Positions 9,511 through 18,906 of a stretch of DNA of 20,784 nucleotides are shown here, one piece after another. The notes below the pieces were generated by a model that was not told where the DNA came from, searched no databases, and saw only the letters and a program-made list of their open reading frames with translations. Origin of the DNA: Holophagaceae bacterium UBA706 (GTDB lineage Bacteria > Acidobacteriota > Holophagae > Holophagales > Holophagaceae); NCBI GenBank assembly GCA_002298155.1, contig DBME01000409.1, positions 1,391 through 22,174 on the forward strand, read 5' to 3'. Made by a program: the position numbers and the translations under genes. Numbering within the stretch: the stretch's first letter is position 1; every line of letters begins with the position of its first letter.

Positions 9511-10095
9511 ATGGCCGAACAGCCCTTGCGCCGCATCATCCTGGCCATCACTGGCGCGACGGGCTCCGGGTTCGGGGTGGCCGCGGCTCGGCGGCTGGCC
9601 AGCAACCCGGCCGTGGGCGAGGTGACGCTTCTGGTGTCCCCCACGGGGCGGCGCTGCCTGCTGGATGAGTGCGGAATGCGCCTGGAGGATCTCCTGGCCG
9701 TTTCGCCCAAACTGCGGCACGTGGATGAACGCAACCTGGGGGCGGACATTTCCAGCGGCAGCCATCGCCAGCACGGCATGGCCATCGTCCCCTGCAGCGC
9801 GGGCTCCCTGGGCCGCATCGCCGCGGGCACGAGCGACGGGCTGATCACCCGCGCGGCGGACGTCTGTCTCAAGGAACGGCGGCCCCTGGTGGTTTGCCTC
9901 CGGGAGACACCCCTGAACCGGATCCACCTCGAGAACATGCTGCGGGTCCACGACGCGGGGGGCGTGATCATGCCCATCATGCCCGGCTACTACTTCAAGC
10001 CCGCGGGGCTGGAGGACCTCTACCAGGCCTTCGCCACCCGCGTGCTGGACCAGCTGGGCCTGCCGGAGGATGATCCCCGGCGGTGGGGCGCCTGA
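9511..10095 (+). CDS. ubiX: Flavin prenyltransferase UbiX
   Basis: UbiX joins dimethylallyl phosphate to FMN to make prenylated FMN, the cofactor of UbiD-type decarboxylases used in ubiquinone or menaquinone synthesis and aromatic acid metabolism. The 194-residue product has the family's usual length. It shows the flavin-binding GATGS (15-19), a PCSAGSLGRIAAG segment (94-106, matching the PCS-x3-L region), RETPL (131-135) and the PGYYFKP end motif (158-164, typical Pro-x-Tyr/Phe-Tyr). The start was chosen from the GGAGG and the N-terminal alignment. The stop overlaps the next ATG by one base (TGATG), so the hydrolase gene is likely translated with it. No ubiD is present in the window. I am confident in the family; which pathway it serves here is unknown. 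Confidence 0.95.
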   Translation: MAEQPLRRIILAITGATGSGFGVAAARRLASNPAVGEVTLLVSPTGRRCLLDECGMRLEDLLAVSPKLRHVDERNLGADISSGSHRQHGMAIVPCSAGSLGRIAAGTSDGLITRAADVCLKERRPLVVCLRETPLNRIHLENMLRVHDAGGVIMPIMPGYYFKPAGLEDLYQAFATRVLDQLGLPEDDPRRWGA

Positions 10096-11042
10096 TGGAC
10101 CTGTCCAGGCCAAGGCTGGCCTGCGTCCCGCCCTTCTGGGCCCGGGGAGGGCACCTCCAGACCATCACCGCCCAGTACGGACCCGCGCCCAGGGGGATCC
10201 TGCCCTGGGAGCCCCTGCGCCTCGAACTGGAGGACGGGGACGCCCTGGCCCTGCGGGTGCTTCCGGGCACCTCCGGCGTGACGGTGCACCTCTTCCACGG
10301 GCTGGGGGGAAGCGTGGACGGCCACTACATGCGCCGGGCCGCGGGTCGCTTCCACGCCGCGGGGCACACGGTCCTGGCGGCCAATCACCGGGGCGCCGGC
10401 GAGGGCCGCGGGTGGGCGCGGGGCACCTACCACAGCGGTGCCACGGGGGACATGGCCGCGGTGCTGCGCCTGGGCCGCGAACGGTATCCGGGCCAGCTGC
10501 AGGTGGCCGTGGGCTTCTCCATCAGCGCGAACATCCTGCTGCTCCTCGCCGGAAGGGACCGGCATCTGACGCAGCCCGACCGGGCCATCGCGGTGAATCC
10601 GCCCGCGGATCTGCTGGCCTGTTCCCTGCGCCTCGGCAAAGGGTTCAATCGGGTCTATGACCAGTACTTCGTGCGCAAGCTGCTCCGGGAAGTGCAGGGC
10701 CGCCCGGGCGGTGAAGGACTGGTGGACGTGCGAACGCTCTGGGATTTCGATGCCGCCTACACCGCGCCCCGGGCCGGCTTCCCCAGCCGGGAGGCCTACT
10801 ACGCGCAGTGCTCCTGCGGCCCCCACCTGGCCGGTGTCCAGATCCCCACGGTCATCCTCACGGCCGCGGACGACCCCTTCGCTCCGGGCGGGGATGTGCG
10901 CCGGTTCCCCCTGTCACCGGCGGTGCACCTCCACGAGGAGGCCGTGGGCGGGCACATGGGCTACATGGGCCGCCACGTGCCGGGGTACCGGTGGCTGGAC
11001 TACGCCCTGGACCACTACCTGGGGCAGCTCACCAATCCATGA
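10095..11042 (+). CDS. YheT-like alpha/beta hydrolase
   Basis: A 315-residue member of the YheT/ABHD1-3 hydrolase family, whose bacterial members are presumed esterases of uncertain substrate. The N-terminal PPFW-ARGGHLQTI (12-24) is the family signature. The oxyanion-side HGLGGS is at 68-73. The nucleophile elbow is Gly140-Phe-Ser142-Ile-Ser144, with Asp259/260 in TAADDPF and His287 in GGHMGY completing the triad. Relatives normally have Gly two residues after the nucleophile and a following Gly; here they are Ser144 and Ala145. The ATG at 10095 overlaps the ubiX stop. A GTG at 10083 would add four residues but is less likely. The gene is followed by a strong hairpin. The biochemical role is unknown; the pairing with ubiX may be only transcriptional. 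Confidence 0.88.
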   Translation: MDLSRPRLACVPPFWARGGHLQTITAQYGPAPRGILPWEPLRLELEDGDALALRVLPGTSGVTVHLFHGLGGSVDGHYMRRAAGRFHAAGHTVLAANHRGAGEGRGWARGTYHSGATGDMAAVLRLGRERYPGQLQVAVGFSISANILLLLAGRDRHLTQPDRAIAVNPPADLLACSLRLGKGFNRVYDQYFVRKLLREVQGRPGGEGLVDVRTLWDFDAAYTAPRAGFPSREAYYAQCSCGPHLAGVQIPTVILTAADDPFAPGGDVRRFPLSPAVHLHEEAVGGHMGYMGRHVPGYRWLDYALDHYLGQLTNP

Positions 11043-11048
11043 ACGCGA

Positions 11049-11072
11049 AACGGACCCCCGGAGGGGTCCGTT
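11049..11072. terminator. Hairpin terminator between convergent genes
   Basis: A 10-bp perfect stem (AACGGACCCC / GGGGTCCGTT) with a 4-base CGGA loop lies 7 bases after the hydrolase stop and 17 bases beyond the SOD stop on the other strand. The symmetric AA/TT ends and location between two converging genes fit a bidirectional terminator. The T-tract is short (TT), so strength is uncertain. Confidence 0.75.
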
Positions 11073-11089
11073 CCAGGGAGCGCGGAAGG

Positions 11090-11668
11090 CTACTTGGCGA
11101 AGCGCTTGGAAACCTCGGACCACTTGATGTTCTCGAGGAAGGCGTTGATGTAGTCGGGGCGCTTGATGCCGAAGTCGACCATGAAGGCGTGCTCCCAGCT
11201 GTCCAGCACCAGCAGGAGATCCTGCTCGATGGGCAGGCCCAGGTGGTGCTCGGCGATGAAGTAGGTGTGCAGCTTGCCGTCGCGGCGGTTGCGGGTGAGC
11301 AGGGCCCAGCCGGGACCGCTCAGGGCCGTGGCCTTGAGGTCGGCGAGGATCTTGTCCTTGCCGCCCTGGGCGTCGAGGGCCTTCTGGAGTTCGGCGGAGA
11401 TGGTGCTGTCCGCGCCCAGGTTCTCGAAGTAGAGCTCGTGGAGGAAGGAGCCGTTGAAGGCCACGGCCTCCCGGCGCTTGAGCTCCGTGAATTCATTAAA
11501 AGAGTAGTTGGGCTTGGTGTTGTCGGCTTCGGCGAGCTTGCCTTCGATCTCGTTCAGCTTGGCCACGTAGCCCTTGTACAGGGTGAAATGCTGATCCAGC
11601 TGGCTGTCGCTGAAGCCCTTGAGGGCGCCGCCCTTCAGGTGGTCGTAGTTCTTCGTGTCATAGGCCAT
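11090..11668 (-). CDS. Superoxide dismutase, Fe/Mn family
   Basis: Converts superoxide to oxygen and hydrogen peroxide; probably cytosolic, as no signal peptide is present. The 192-residue protein carries the four metal ligands His27 (QHFTLYKGYV), His77 (SFLHELYF), Asp156 and His160 (LDSWEHAF). GPGW (118-121) and RPDYINAF (170-177) are also typical. The HFTLYKGYV and FNGSFLHELYFENLG wording belongs to a less common branch of the family rather than the SodA/SodB type of E. coli, so the metal (Fe, Mn or either) cannot be called. An in-frame ATG at 11680 exists, but it overlaps the GGAGG that serves the 11668 start. The gap to folE (11669-11742) contains a T-rich stretch on the coding strand and a TAGGAT hexamer, a possible own promoter. 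Confidence 0.94.
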   Translation of the reverse strand: MAYDTKNYDHLKGGALKGFSDSQLDQHFTLYKGYVAKLNEIEGKLAEADNTKPNYSFNEFTELKRREAVAFNGSFLHELYFENLGADSTISAELQKALDAQGGKDKILADLKATALSGPGWALLTRNRRDGKLHTYFIAEHHLGLPIEQDLLLVLDSWEHAFMVDFGIKRPDYINAFLENIKWSEVSKRFAK

Positions 11669-11673
11669 GGGAA

Positions 11674-11678
11674 CCTCC
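11674..11678 (-). promoter_or_regulatory. Shine-Dalgarno fixing the SOD start
   Basis: GGAGG on the minus strand lies five bases before the ATG at 11668. It overlaps the alternative ATG at 11680, ruling that longer start out as the main one. Confidence 0.75.
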
Positions 11679-11742
11679 ATCGCATGCGCGAGTGCGTCTG
11701 GGAAATCCTACCAAACAAGTCGGAAAAGAAAAAACAAATTAC

Positions 11743-12288
11743 TCAAGAATTGAAAGGGGCCGGGGGAGCCTCCTTCCAGAGGCCGCCCATGACCCGCGTG
11801 GTGACGGGCACGCCGGGGGTTTTGGTGCCCCGGTGGGCCATGCAGGTGTGCACCGCCACGAGCTGGACCCCCCAGGCGGCGGGCCGCAGGCGCGTCTCCA
11901 GGGCCGTGGCGATCTGGTGCGTGAGGCGCTCCTGCACCTGGAGGCGGTCGGCGTAGCCCTGCACCAGCCTCACCAGCTTGGAGAGACCCACCGTTCCGCC
12001 CTCGCCGGGAAGGTAGCCGATGACGGCGAAGCCCTCGAAGGGGGCCAGATGGTGCTCGCAGGTGCTCACGAAGGGCACCCGCTCCAGGATGACGGGGCAG
12101 GGGGCCAGTTCGCCGGGGAGCGGCTTGAGCTCGTCGCCGGGGTCCTGGAGGTAGCCCGAAAGGCGCTCCGACCAGAATTCCGCCACCCGCTGCGGGGTGT
12201 CGGCCAGCTCCGGAGAGGTGGGATCCACGCCGAAGCTCGTCAAGAGGTCACGGACGGCCTTCGCGGCTCCCTTGGTATCGAACGCCAT
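11743..12288 (-). CDS. folE: GTP cyclohydrolase I
   Basis: FolE opens GTP to 7,8-dihydroneopterin triphosphate, the entry to folate and, in some bacteria, queuosine or biopterin. The 181-residue product is slightly short for the family but complete through the core. DTPQRVAEFW (30-39) is the N-terminal family motif. FVSTCEHHLAPF (73-84) holds the zinc Cys77 and His80 and the active-site His79. GLSKLVRLVQGYADRLQVQERLT (101-123 region) is the classic central signature. VHTCMAHRG (146-154) supplies His147 and the third zinc ligand Cys149. The frame is open upstream to 12678, but a GGGAGGT just before 12288 and the homology place the start there. It is 31 bases downstream of the unknown gene on the same strand and may share its transcript. 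Confidence 0.95.
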   Translation of the reverse strand: MAFDTKGAAKAVRDLLTSFGVDPTSPELADTPQRVAEFWSERLSGYLQDPGDELKPLPGELAPCPVILERVPFVSTCEHHLAPFEGFAVIGYLPGEGGTVGLSKLVRLVQGYADRLQVQERLTHQIATALETRLRPAAWGVQLVAVHTCMAHRGTKTPGVPVTTRVMGGLWKEAPPAPFNS

Positions 12289-12292
12289 GGAC

Positions 12293-12299
12293 ACCTCCC
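12293..12299 (-). promoter_or_regulatory. Shine-Dalgarno fixing the folE start
   Basis: GGGAGGT on the minus strand ends four bases before the ATG at 12288. It decides against the much longer upstream reading frame, whose extra residues are Pro/Arg-rich and are the shadow of the neighbouring gene. Confidence 0.75.
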
Positions 12300-12319
12300 G
12301 GAGTCCAGGGTGCCAGGAT

Positions 12320-12880
12320 TCAGGCCAGGAGGGTGAAGGTGTTGTTGATGGCGGCCATCTGGGCGGACAGGGCGGCCTGGAGGATGGAGGCGTTGCTGCT
12401 CCCCGAGCCCGAGGTGTCCAGGAGGGAGGCCGCCTGGCTCTGGGCCGAGGCGGTGAGGTTGCCGGTGCCGTAGGCCTTCTGGGCCTGGGAGGCCAGGGTG
12501 GCCAGGGAGGTCCCGCTGGTGATGGACGAATTGAACCCCTGCAGGGCGGAGGTGGAATCCCCGAAGAGCTGGGAAAGCATGGAGGAGGCCGAACTGGAGG
12601 ACAGTCCCCCCACCAGCTCGGAGGAGCTGAGCCCCGTGATGGCCGAGGCATCCGTCCCGGACGCCTGGAGGGCTGCACTTTGGTTGTAAATGGCTGTGAC
12701 CAGGGGCTTGAGGTTGGCCTGACCCACCAGGGACGTCAGGGCGTCCGTTCCGTCCAGGGCCGAGGAACTGGCGGTGTAGGCCTGGGCCAGGATCTGCAGC
12801 ACGGCCTGGGACTGCCCCGAGCTGCTCAGGGCGGTCTGGTAGCTGTAAAGGCTTTGGGCTGGAGAGATGGCGGTGGTCAT
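12320..12880 (-). CDS. Unrecognised Ser/Ala-rich helical protein
   Basis: I do not recognise this 186-residue protein. Ser, Ala, Leu, Gln and Thr dominate. There is no Arg, Cys, His or Trp, only two Lys and a handful of acidic residues, so it is nearly uncharged and slightly acidic. No N-terminal signal peptide is visible. Stretches such as QSQAVLQILAQAY (23-35) and ILQAALSAQMAAINNTFTLL (166-185) look like amphipathic helices, separated by Gly/Ser-rich linkers (for example 154-163). The pattern recalls flagellar axial or type I/III-secreted proteins, which often lack Cys and keep helical ends, but there is no firm match. AGGTGA five bases before the ATG supports translation. It sits upstream of folE on the same strand and divergent from purM; neither neighbour explains it. 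Confidence 0.75.
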   Translation of the reverse strand: MTTAISPAQSLYSYQTALSSSGQSQAVLQILAQAYTASSSALDGTDALTSLVGQANLKPLVTAIYNQSAALQASGTDASAITGLSSSELVGGLSSSSASSMLSQLFGDSTSALQGFNSSITSGTSLATLASQAQKAYGTGNLTASAQSQAASLLDTSGSGSSNASILQAALSAQMAAINNTFTLLA

Positions 12881-12908
12881 AGTTCACCTGTTGGTCTTAT
12901 CGGCAGGC

Positions 12909-12931
12909 AAGGGGCCCAACTGAAGCCCCTT
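12909..12931. repeat. 7-bp inverted repeat in the purM upstream region
   Basis: AAGGGGC and GCCCCTT are separated by nine bases, 49 bases before the purM ATG and 28 bases before the divergent gene's start. It could be an operator or part of a leader hairpin. There is no U-tract. No purine riboswitch core is seen. Confidence 0.35.
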
Positions 12932-12979
12932 CGTCCCGGGGGGGCGATCTTGTGGGATCATCGAGGTACGGAGAGCTAC

Positions 12980-14017
<1,038 letters not shown>

Positions 14018-14018
14018 G

Positions 14019-15083
14019 CTGGCGCCGGGCCAGGGCAAAGGCCGGGTCGACTCCCTGGACATCTTCCGGGGGTTCATGGCCTTGGCCGTGGCCGTGTACC
14101 ACTTCGCCAACTGGTACCCCATCTTCACCCAGGGGCAGCTGGCCGCCGACACCGCCAAGAAGATCGGCGTCTACGGCGTCGAAGGCTTCTTCATCGTCAG
14201 CGGCTTCTGCTTCTTCTACCTGTATGGCGCGGAGACGCTCACCCCCCGGGGGTTGAAGGAATTCCACATCAAGCGGTTCTTCCGCATCGCGCCTCTCTAC
14301 TATCTTGCGGTGGGGACGAACCTTCTCTTCGGTTTCGTGGCGGGTCCCCAGCATTCTCCGCGCATGATCCTGGAGAACGTCACCTTCGCCTTCGGCCTCA
14401 TCCACCCTAACCATTCCCTGGCCACGGGAGGCTGGTCCATCGGGCTGGAGTACGTGTTCTACCTGGCCTTCCCGCTCCTGGCCTGGGCCGCGTCCCGGTG
14501 GAAGCCCTTCCTGACCGTGGGAACCCTGGGCCTGCTGCTCCTGAGCGCGCCCTGGACCTTCCACTACGTGGCCGACGCCCCCCGCGAGGGGAACATGAAC
14601 TTCCACACCTACGTGCAGGTGGCCAACCACGCCTTCCTCTTCTTCATGGGCGGCATGGTGGCACAGGCGCGCCTGGCGTGGGGGGCGCGGTTCTCCACGC
14701 GCACCTTCCTGGTGCTGGCCGTGGCGCTGACCCTGGCCTTCACGATGAAGTACCGGAACTTCTACGACGACTTCACGATCATGCAGGGGTGGCCGCGGTA
14801 CTACTTCATCTTCATCTGCTTCGCGGGCGTGGCGCTGTTCGCGTTCTACGACTTCCCCGACTCGCCCGTGAAGACCGCCGGCAAGTTCCTGGGCGAGGTG
14901 AGCTATTCCGTGTACCTGCTCCATCCGCTCATCCAGGAAGGCCTGAAGGCCCTGGGCAGCGAAAAGCTTCCGCCCCTGGCGGGGTTCTTCGTCGGGCTCA
15001 CGGTCACGCTGGCGCTTTCGGCTCTGACCTTCCGGTACGTGGAGAAGCCGATGATGGGCCTGGGGCGGAGGCTAAGCCGCTAG
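14019..15083 (+). CDS. Acyltransferase 3 (OafA/YrhL-like) integral membrane protein, non-standard start
   Basis: A membrane O-acyltransferase, probably decorating a surface or exported sugar. It has about ten hydrophobic segments. Family motifs are VDSLDIFRG then AVYHF (about residues 10-29, His28), VSGFCFFY, KRFFRIAPLYYL, WSIGLEYVFYL and SYSVYLLHPL. The first ATG in frame is 14076, but SLDIFRG lies upstream of it and is conserved, so translation should begin earlier. Between the in-frame TGA at 14004 and 14076 there is no ATG, GTG or TTG. The CTG at 14019, one base after the purM stop and ten bases after AAGGTGATC, is the best candidate and gives 354 residues. Coupling to purM termination is likely. 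A start at 14076 would truncate the first conserved block. Acceptor and donor are unknown. Confidence 0.85.
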   Translation: MAPGQGKGRVDSLDIFRGFMALAVAVYHFANWYPIFTQGQLAADTAKKIGVYGVEGFFIVSGFCFFYLYGAETLTPRGLKEFHIKRFFRIAPLYYLAVGTNLLFGFVAGPQHSPRMILENVTFAFGLIHPNHSLATGGWSIGLEYVFYLAFPLLAWAASRWKPFLTVGTLGLLLLSAPWTFHYVADAPREGNMNFHTYVQVANHAFLFFMGGMVAQARLAWGARFSTRTFLVLAVALTLAFTMKYRNFYDDFTIMQGWPRYYFIFICFAGVALFAFYDFPDSPVKTAGKFLGEVSYSVYLLHPLIQEGLKALGSEKLPPLAGFFVGLTVTLALSALTFRYVEKPMMGLGRRLSR

Positions 15084-15093
15084 GAGCCGTTAG

Positions 15094-16257
15094 CTACCGC
15101 TTCTTCTTTTTCTTGCCCTTGTCCGAGGACCCGAACACCTTGGCCAGGAACCCTTCCTCCTCCCGGGCCTCGCCGTTGGCGCCCCCGGGGTTCAGGAGCT
15201 GGCGCACCAACGCCTCCTCCTGGGAGGAGAGCTTCGTGGGCACCGCCACCCGCACGTGCAGGTAGAGGTCGCCGCGGCCTGAGGCCTGGATGCGGGGGAC
15301 GCCGGCGTTGGAGATCTTGATGACCTTGTCCGCGGGGGTGCCCTTGGCGATCTTGATGGACTCCTTGCCGTACGGCGTCTCCACGGGGAATTCGCCGCCC
15401 AGTACCAGGAGTGCCCAGGGCACTTCCAGCTTGCGGTGGAGGTCCAGGCCGTCGCGCTCGTAGAGGGGGTCCTCTTCCACCTCGAACAGCACGAACAGGT
15501 CGCCCCTGCCGCCGCCGCCCATGCCCGCCTCGCCCTCGCCCTTGAGCCGGAGGCGCTGCCCGCGGTCCACACCGGCGGGGATGCGGAAACGGACCTTCGT
15601 TCGCTTGCCAATTCGCCCAGCGCCACGGCAAGTGTTGCAAGGACTCAGGATGATGCTGCCCCGCCCCTCGCACCGGGGGCAGGTCACGGCCATCTGCAGG
15701 AAGCCCTGGCGCACCGCCACCTGGCCGTTGCCGCGGCAGTTGGGGCAGGTCTGGGGGCTGGTGCCCGCCGCGCAGCCGGTGCCTTTGCACTCGCCGCAGG
15801 CATCCTGCCGGGGGATGTCGATCTCCTTGTCCTCCACCCCGAACAGGGCCTCCTTGAAGGAGATGCGGAGGTTGTACTGGAGGTCCGAGCCCCGTTCGCC
15901 GCTTCCCGAGCGCCGCCGGCCCCCGCCCCCGAAGAGGTCCGCGAAGATGCCGCCCCCGCCGAAGAAGGACCCGAAAATGTCCTGGAAGTCCGTGAACTGG
16001 TTCGGATCGAACTGGAATCCGCCGGCCCCGCTGCCCTGGGCGCCCTTGAAGCCGTACTGGTCGTACCGCTGGCGCTTCTCGGAATCCGAAAGGATCGCGT
16101 AGGCCTCGGCGGCCTCCTTGAACTTCTCTTCCGCTTCCTTGTTCCCGGGGTTCTGGTCGGGGTGGAACTGCATGGCCAACCTGCGGTAGGCCTTCTTGAT
16201 CTCGTCGAGGGTGGCTTCCTTGCCTACGCCCAGTACTTCATAGTAGTCACGCTTCAT
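15094..16257 (-). CDS. dnaJ: Chaperone DnaJ (Hsp40)
   Basis: Co-chaperone that delivers unfolded protein to DnaK and stimulates its ATPase. The 387-residue type I DnaJ has a J domain (1-70, HPD at 32-34), a Gly/Phe-rich linker (about 72-113) and a zinc domain with four CxxCxGxG-type repeats (Cys154/157, 171/174, 193/196, 207/210). The two C-terminal substrate-binding domains follow. The tail ends in a run of Lys after SSDKG, which is unusual for DnaJ and comes from the CTT-rich plus-strand sequence at 15097-15117. It is 12 bases after dnaK. No Shine-Dalgarno precedes the ATG; instead a TGATAATCT extended -10-like sequence ends six bases before it. The gene's end is only ten bases from the convergent acyltransferase stop. 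Confidence 0.97.
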   Translation of the reverse strand: MKRDYYEVLGVGKEATLDEIKKAYRRLAMQFHPDQNPGNKEAEEKFKEAAEAYAILSDSEKRQRYDQYGFKGAQGSGAGGFQFDPNQFTDFQDIFGSFFGGGGIFADLFGGGGRRRSGSGERGSDLQYNLRISFKEALFGVEDKEIDIPRQDACGECKGTGCAAGTSPQTCPNCRGNGQVAVRQGFLQMAVTCPRCEGRGSIILSPCNTCRGAGRIGKRTKVRFRIPAGVDRGQRLRLKGEGEAGMGGGGRGDLFVLFEVEEDPLYERDGLDLHRKLEVPWALLVLGGEFPVETPYGKESIKIAKGTPADKVIKISNAGVPRIQASGRGDLYLHVRVAVPTKLSSQEEALVRQLLNPGGANGEAREEEGFLAKVFGSSDKGKKKKKR

Positions 16258-16263
16258 GGAACC

Positions 16264-16269
16264 AGATTA

Positions 16270-16272
<3 letters not shown>
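16264..16272 (-). promoter_or_regulatory. Extended -10-like sequence just before dnaJ
   Basis: TGATAATCT on the minus strand matches TGn-TAnnnT and includes the dnaK stop codon. Six bases separate it from the dnaJ ATG, which would put the transcript start at or beside the start codon. The absence of a Shine-Dalgarno fits a leaderless internal transcript, though coupling to dnaK translation is an equal alternative. Confidence 0.35.
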
Positions 16273-18135
<1,863 letters not shown>

Positions 18136-18140
18136 TGCTT

Positions 18141-18152
18141 TACTCCCGAGTA
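18141..18152. repeat. Short palindrome over the dnaK ribosome-binding site
   Basis: TACTC-CC-GAGTA covers the Shine-Dalgarno of dnaK. In the mRNA a 4-bp stem with a CGGG loop could form over it. This is weak by itself, and a thermosensor role is only a possibility. Confidence 0.25.
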
Positions 18153-18174
18153 TTCGAAACGGGCGGGGTCATGT

Positions 18175-18867
18175 TCAGTTGGCGTCCTGGGGGGTGTCCC
18201 CCTCGGGGTTGTTGTTGACGATCACGCGGGCCGGCCGGAGGAGCTGGTCGCGCAGCCGGTAGCCGCGCTCGTAGATGGCAGCGACCGAGCCATCAGGCAA
18301 GGCGCGCTGGGTGGTGGTGGTGAGGGCCTCGGCCGTCTGGGCGTCGAAGGGATCGCCCACCCGGATTTCCAGGGGCTCGACCTCGGCCTTGCGCAGGGCT
18401 TCCTGCATCTGCTTGTGGATCAGCACGATGCCGTTGTGGAAATCCTCGACGGTGTTGTAGGTGGCGCTCAGGCAGCGTTCGAAGCTGTCCACAACGGGCA
18501 GGAGCTCCAGGAGGAGCTTGCGCTCGGCGAGGGTCACGGCCAGCTGGGTCTCCCGGGCCACCCGGTTCCGGTGGTTCGTGAAGTCGGCCATGAGGCGGTG
18601 ATGCTTGTCCCGGTGCTCGGACTCGGCCTTCTCGAGGGCGGCGAGGCGGGCCTTGGCCTGGGCCAGCTCGGAGTCGGGGTCCTCGCGGTCCGCGGGCTCC
18701 GCGGCGCGGGGCGCCTCGGGCTCATAGTCGGCGATTTCGTCGGCGATGGCCTGGAGATCCCCGCCGTCGTCGAATTCCTCCAGGGTGAGATCCACGGTGA
18801 GATCGTTTTCCGGAGGGATGACGTCGGGGGAGGGGCCCGGTTTGGAGGTGGGGTTGGGTTCAGTCAT
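18175..18867 (-). CDS. grpE: Nucleotide exchange factor GrpE
   Basis: Releases ADP from DnaK. The 230-residue product has an acidic, disordered N-terminus (1-65), a long coiled-coil (about 66-115) and the four-helix core with LLPVVDSFERCL (122-133) and GIVLIHKQMQEAL (146-158). The C-terminal beta wing has GDPFDAQTAEAL (171-182) and RGYRLRDQLLRPARVIV (201-217). These match the GrpE signature; the usual His before Glu in PFD-x3-HEA is Ala here. It lies 35 bases after hrcA and 39 bases before dnaK. No Shine-Dalgarno is visible before the ATG at 18867. A TTGACG-17-CATTAT promoter-like pair ends ten bases upstream, so the mRNA leader may be only a few bases. A later start cannot be excluded because the N-terminus is not conserved. 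Confidence 0.95.
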   Translation of the reverse strand: MTEPNPTSKPGPSPDVIPPENDLTVDLTLEEFDDGGDLQAIADEIADYEPEAPRAAEPADREDPDSELAQAKARLAALEKAESEHRDKHHRLMADFTNHRNRVARETQLAVTLAERKLLLELLPVVDSFERCLSATYNTVEDFHNGIVLIHKQMQEALRKAEVEPLEIRVGDPFDAQTAEALTTTTQRALPDGSVAAIYERGYRLRDQLLRPARVIVNNNPEGDTPQDAN

Positions 18868-18877
18868 TGATGACTCG

Positions 18878-18906
18878 ATAATGGAATGTTAGTTAAAATC
18901 CGTCAA
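18878..18906 (-). promoter_or_regulatory. Sigma70-like promoter before grpE
   Basis: TTGACG (18906-18901, overlapping the hrcA stop) and CATTAT (18883-18878) are separated by 17 bases, matching consensus at five and four of six positions. The predicted transcript start near 18871 is four bases before the grpE ATG. It would allow grpE-dnaK-dnaJ expression apart from hrcA. Confidence 0.45.

Noticed and set aside
11666..12288. Similar N-termini of SOD (MAYDTK) and FolE (MAFDTK) suggesting a shared targeting signal
   Set aside because: Short, likely chance similarity; the following residues and folds are unrelated.
12289..12678. Upstream in-frame extension of folE
   Set aside because: Pro/Arg/Ser-rich translation overlapping the unknown gene in another frame; the strong Shine-Dalgarno is at 12293-12299.
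15072..15096. GCTAA...TTAGC repeat followed by a T-rich run as a terminator after the acyltransferase
   Set aside because: Only five pairs can form, and the T-rich run is simply the DnaJ lysine tail codons on the other strand.
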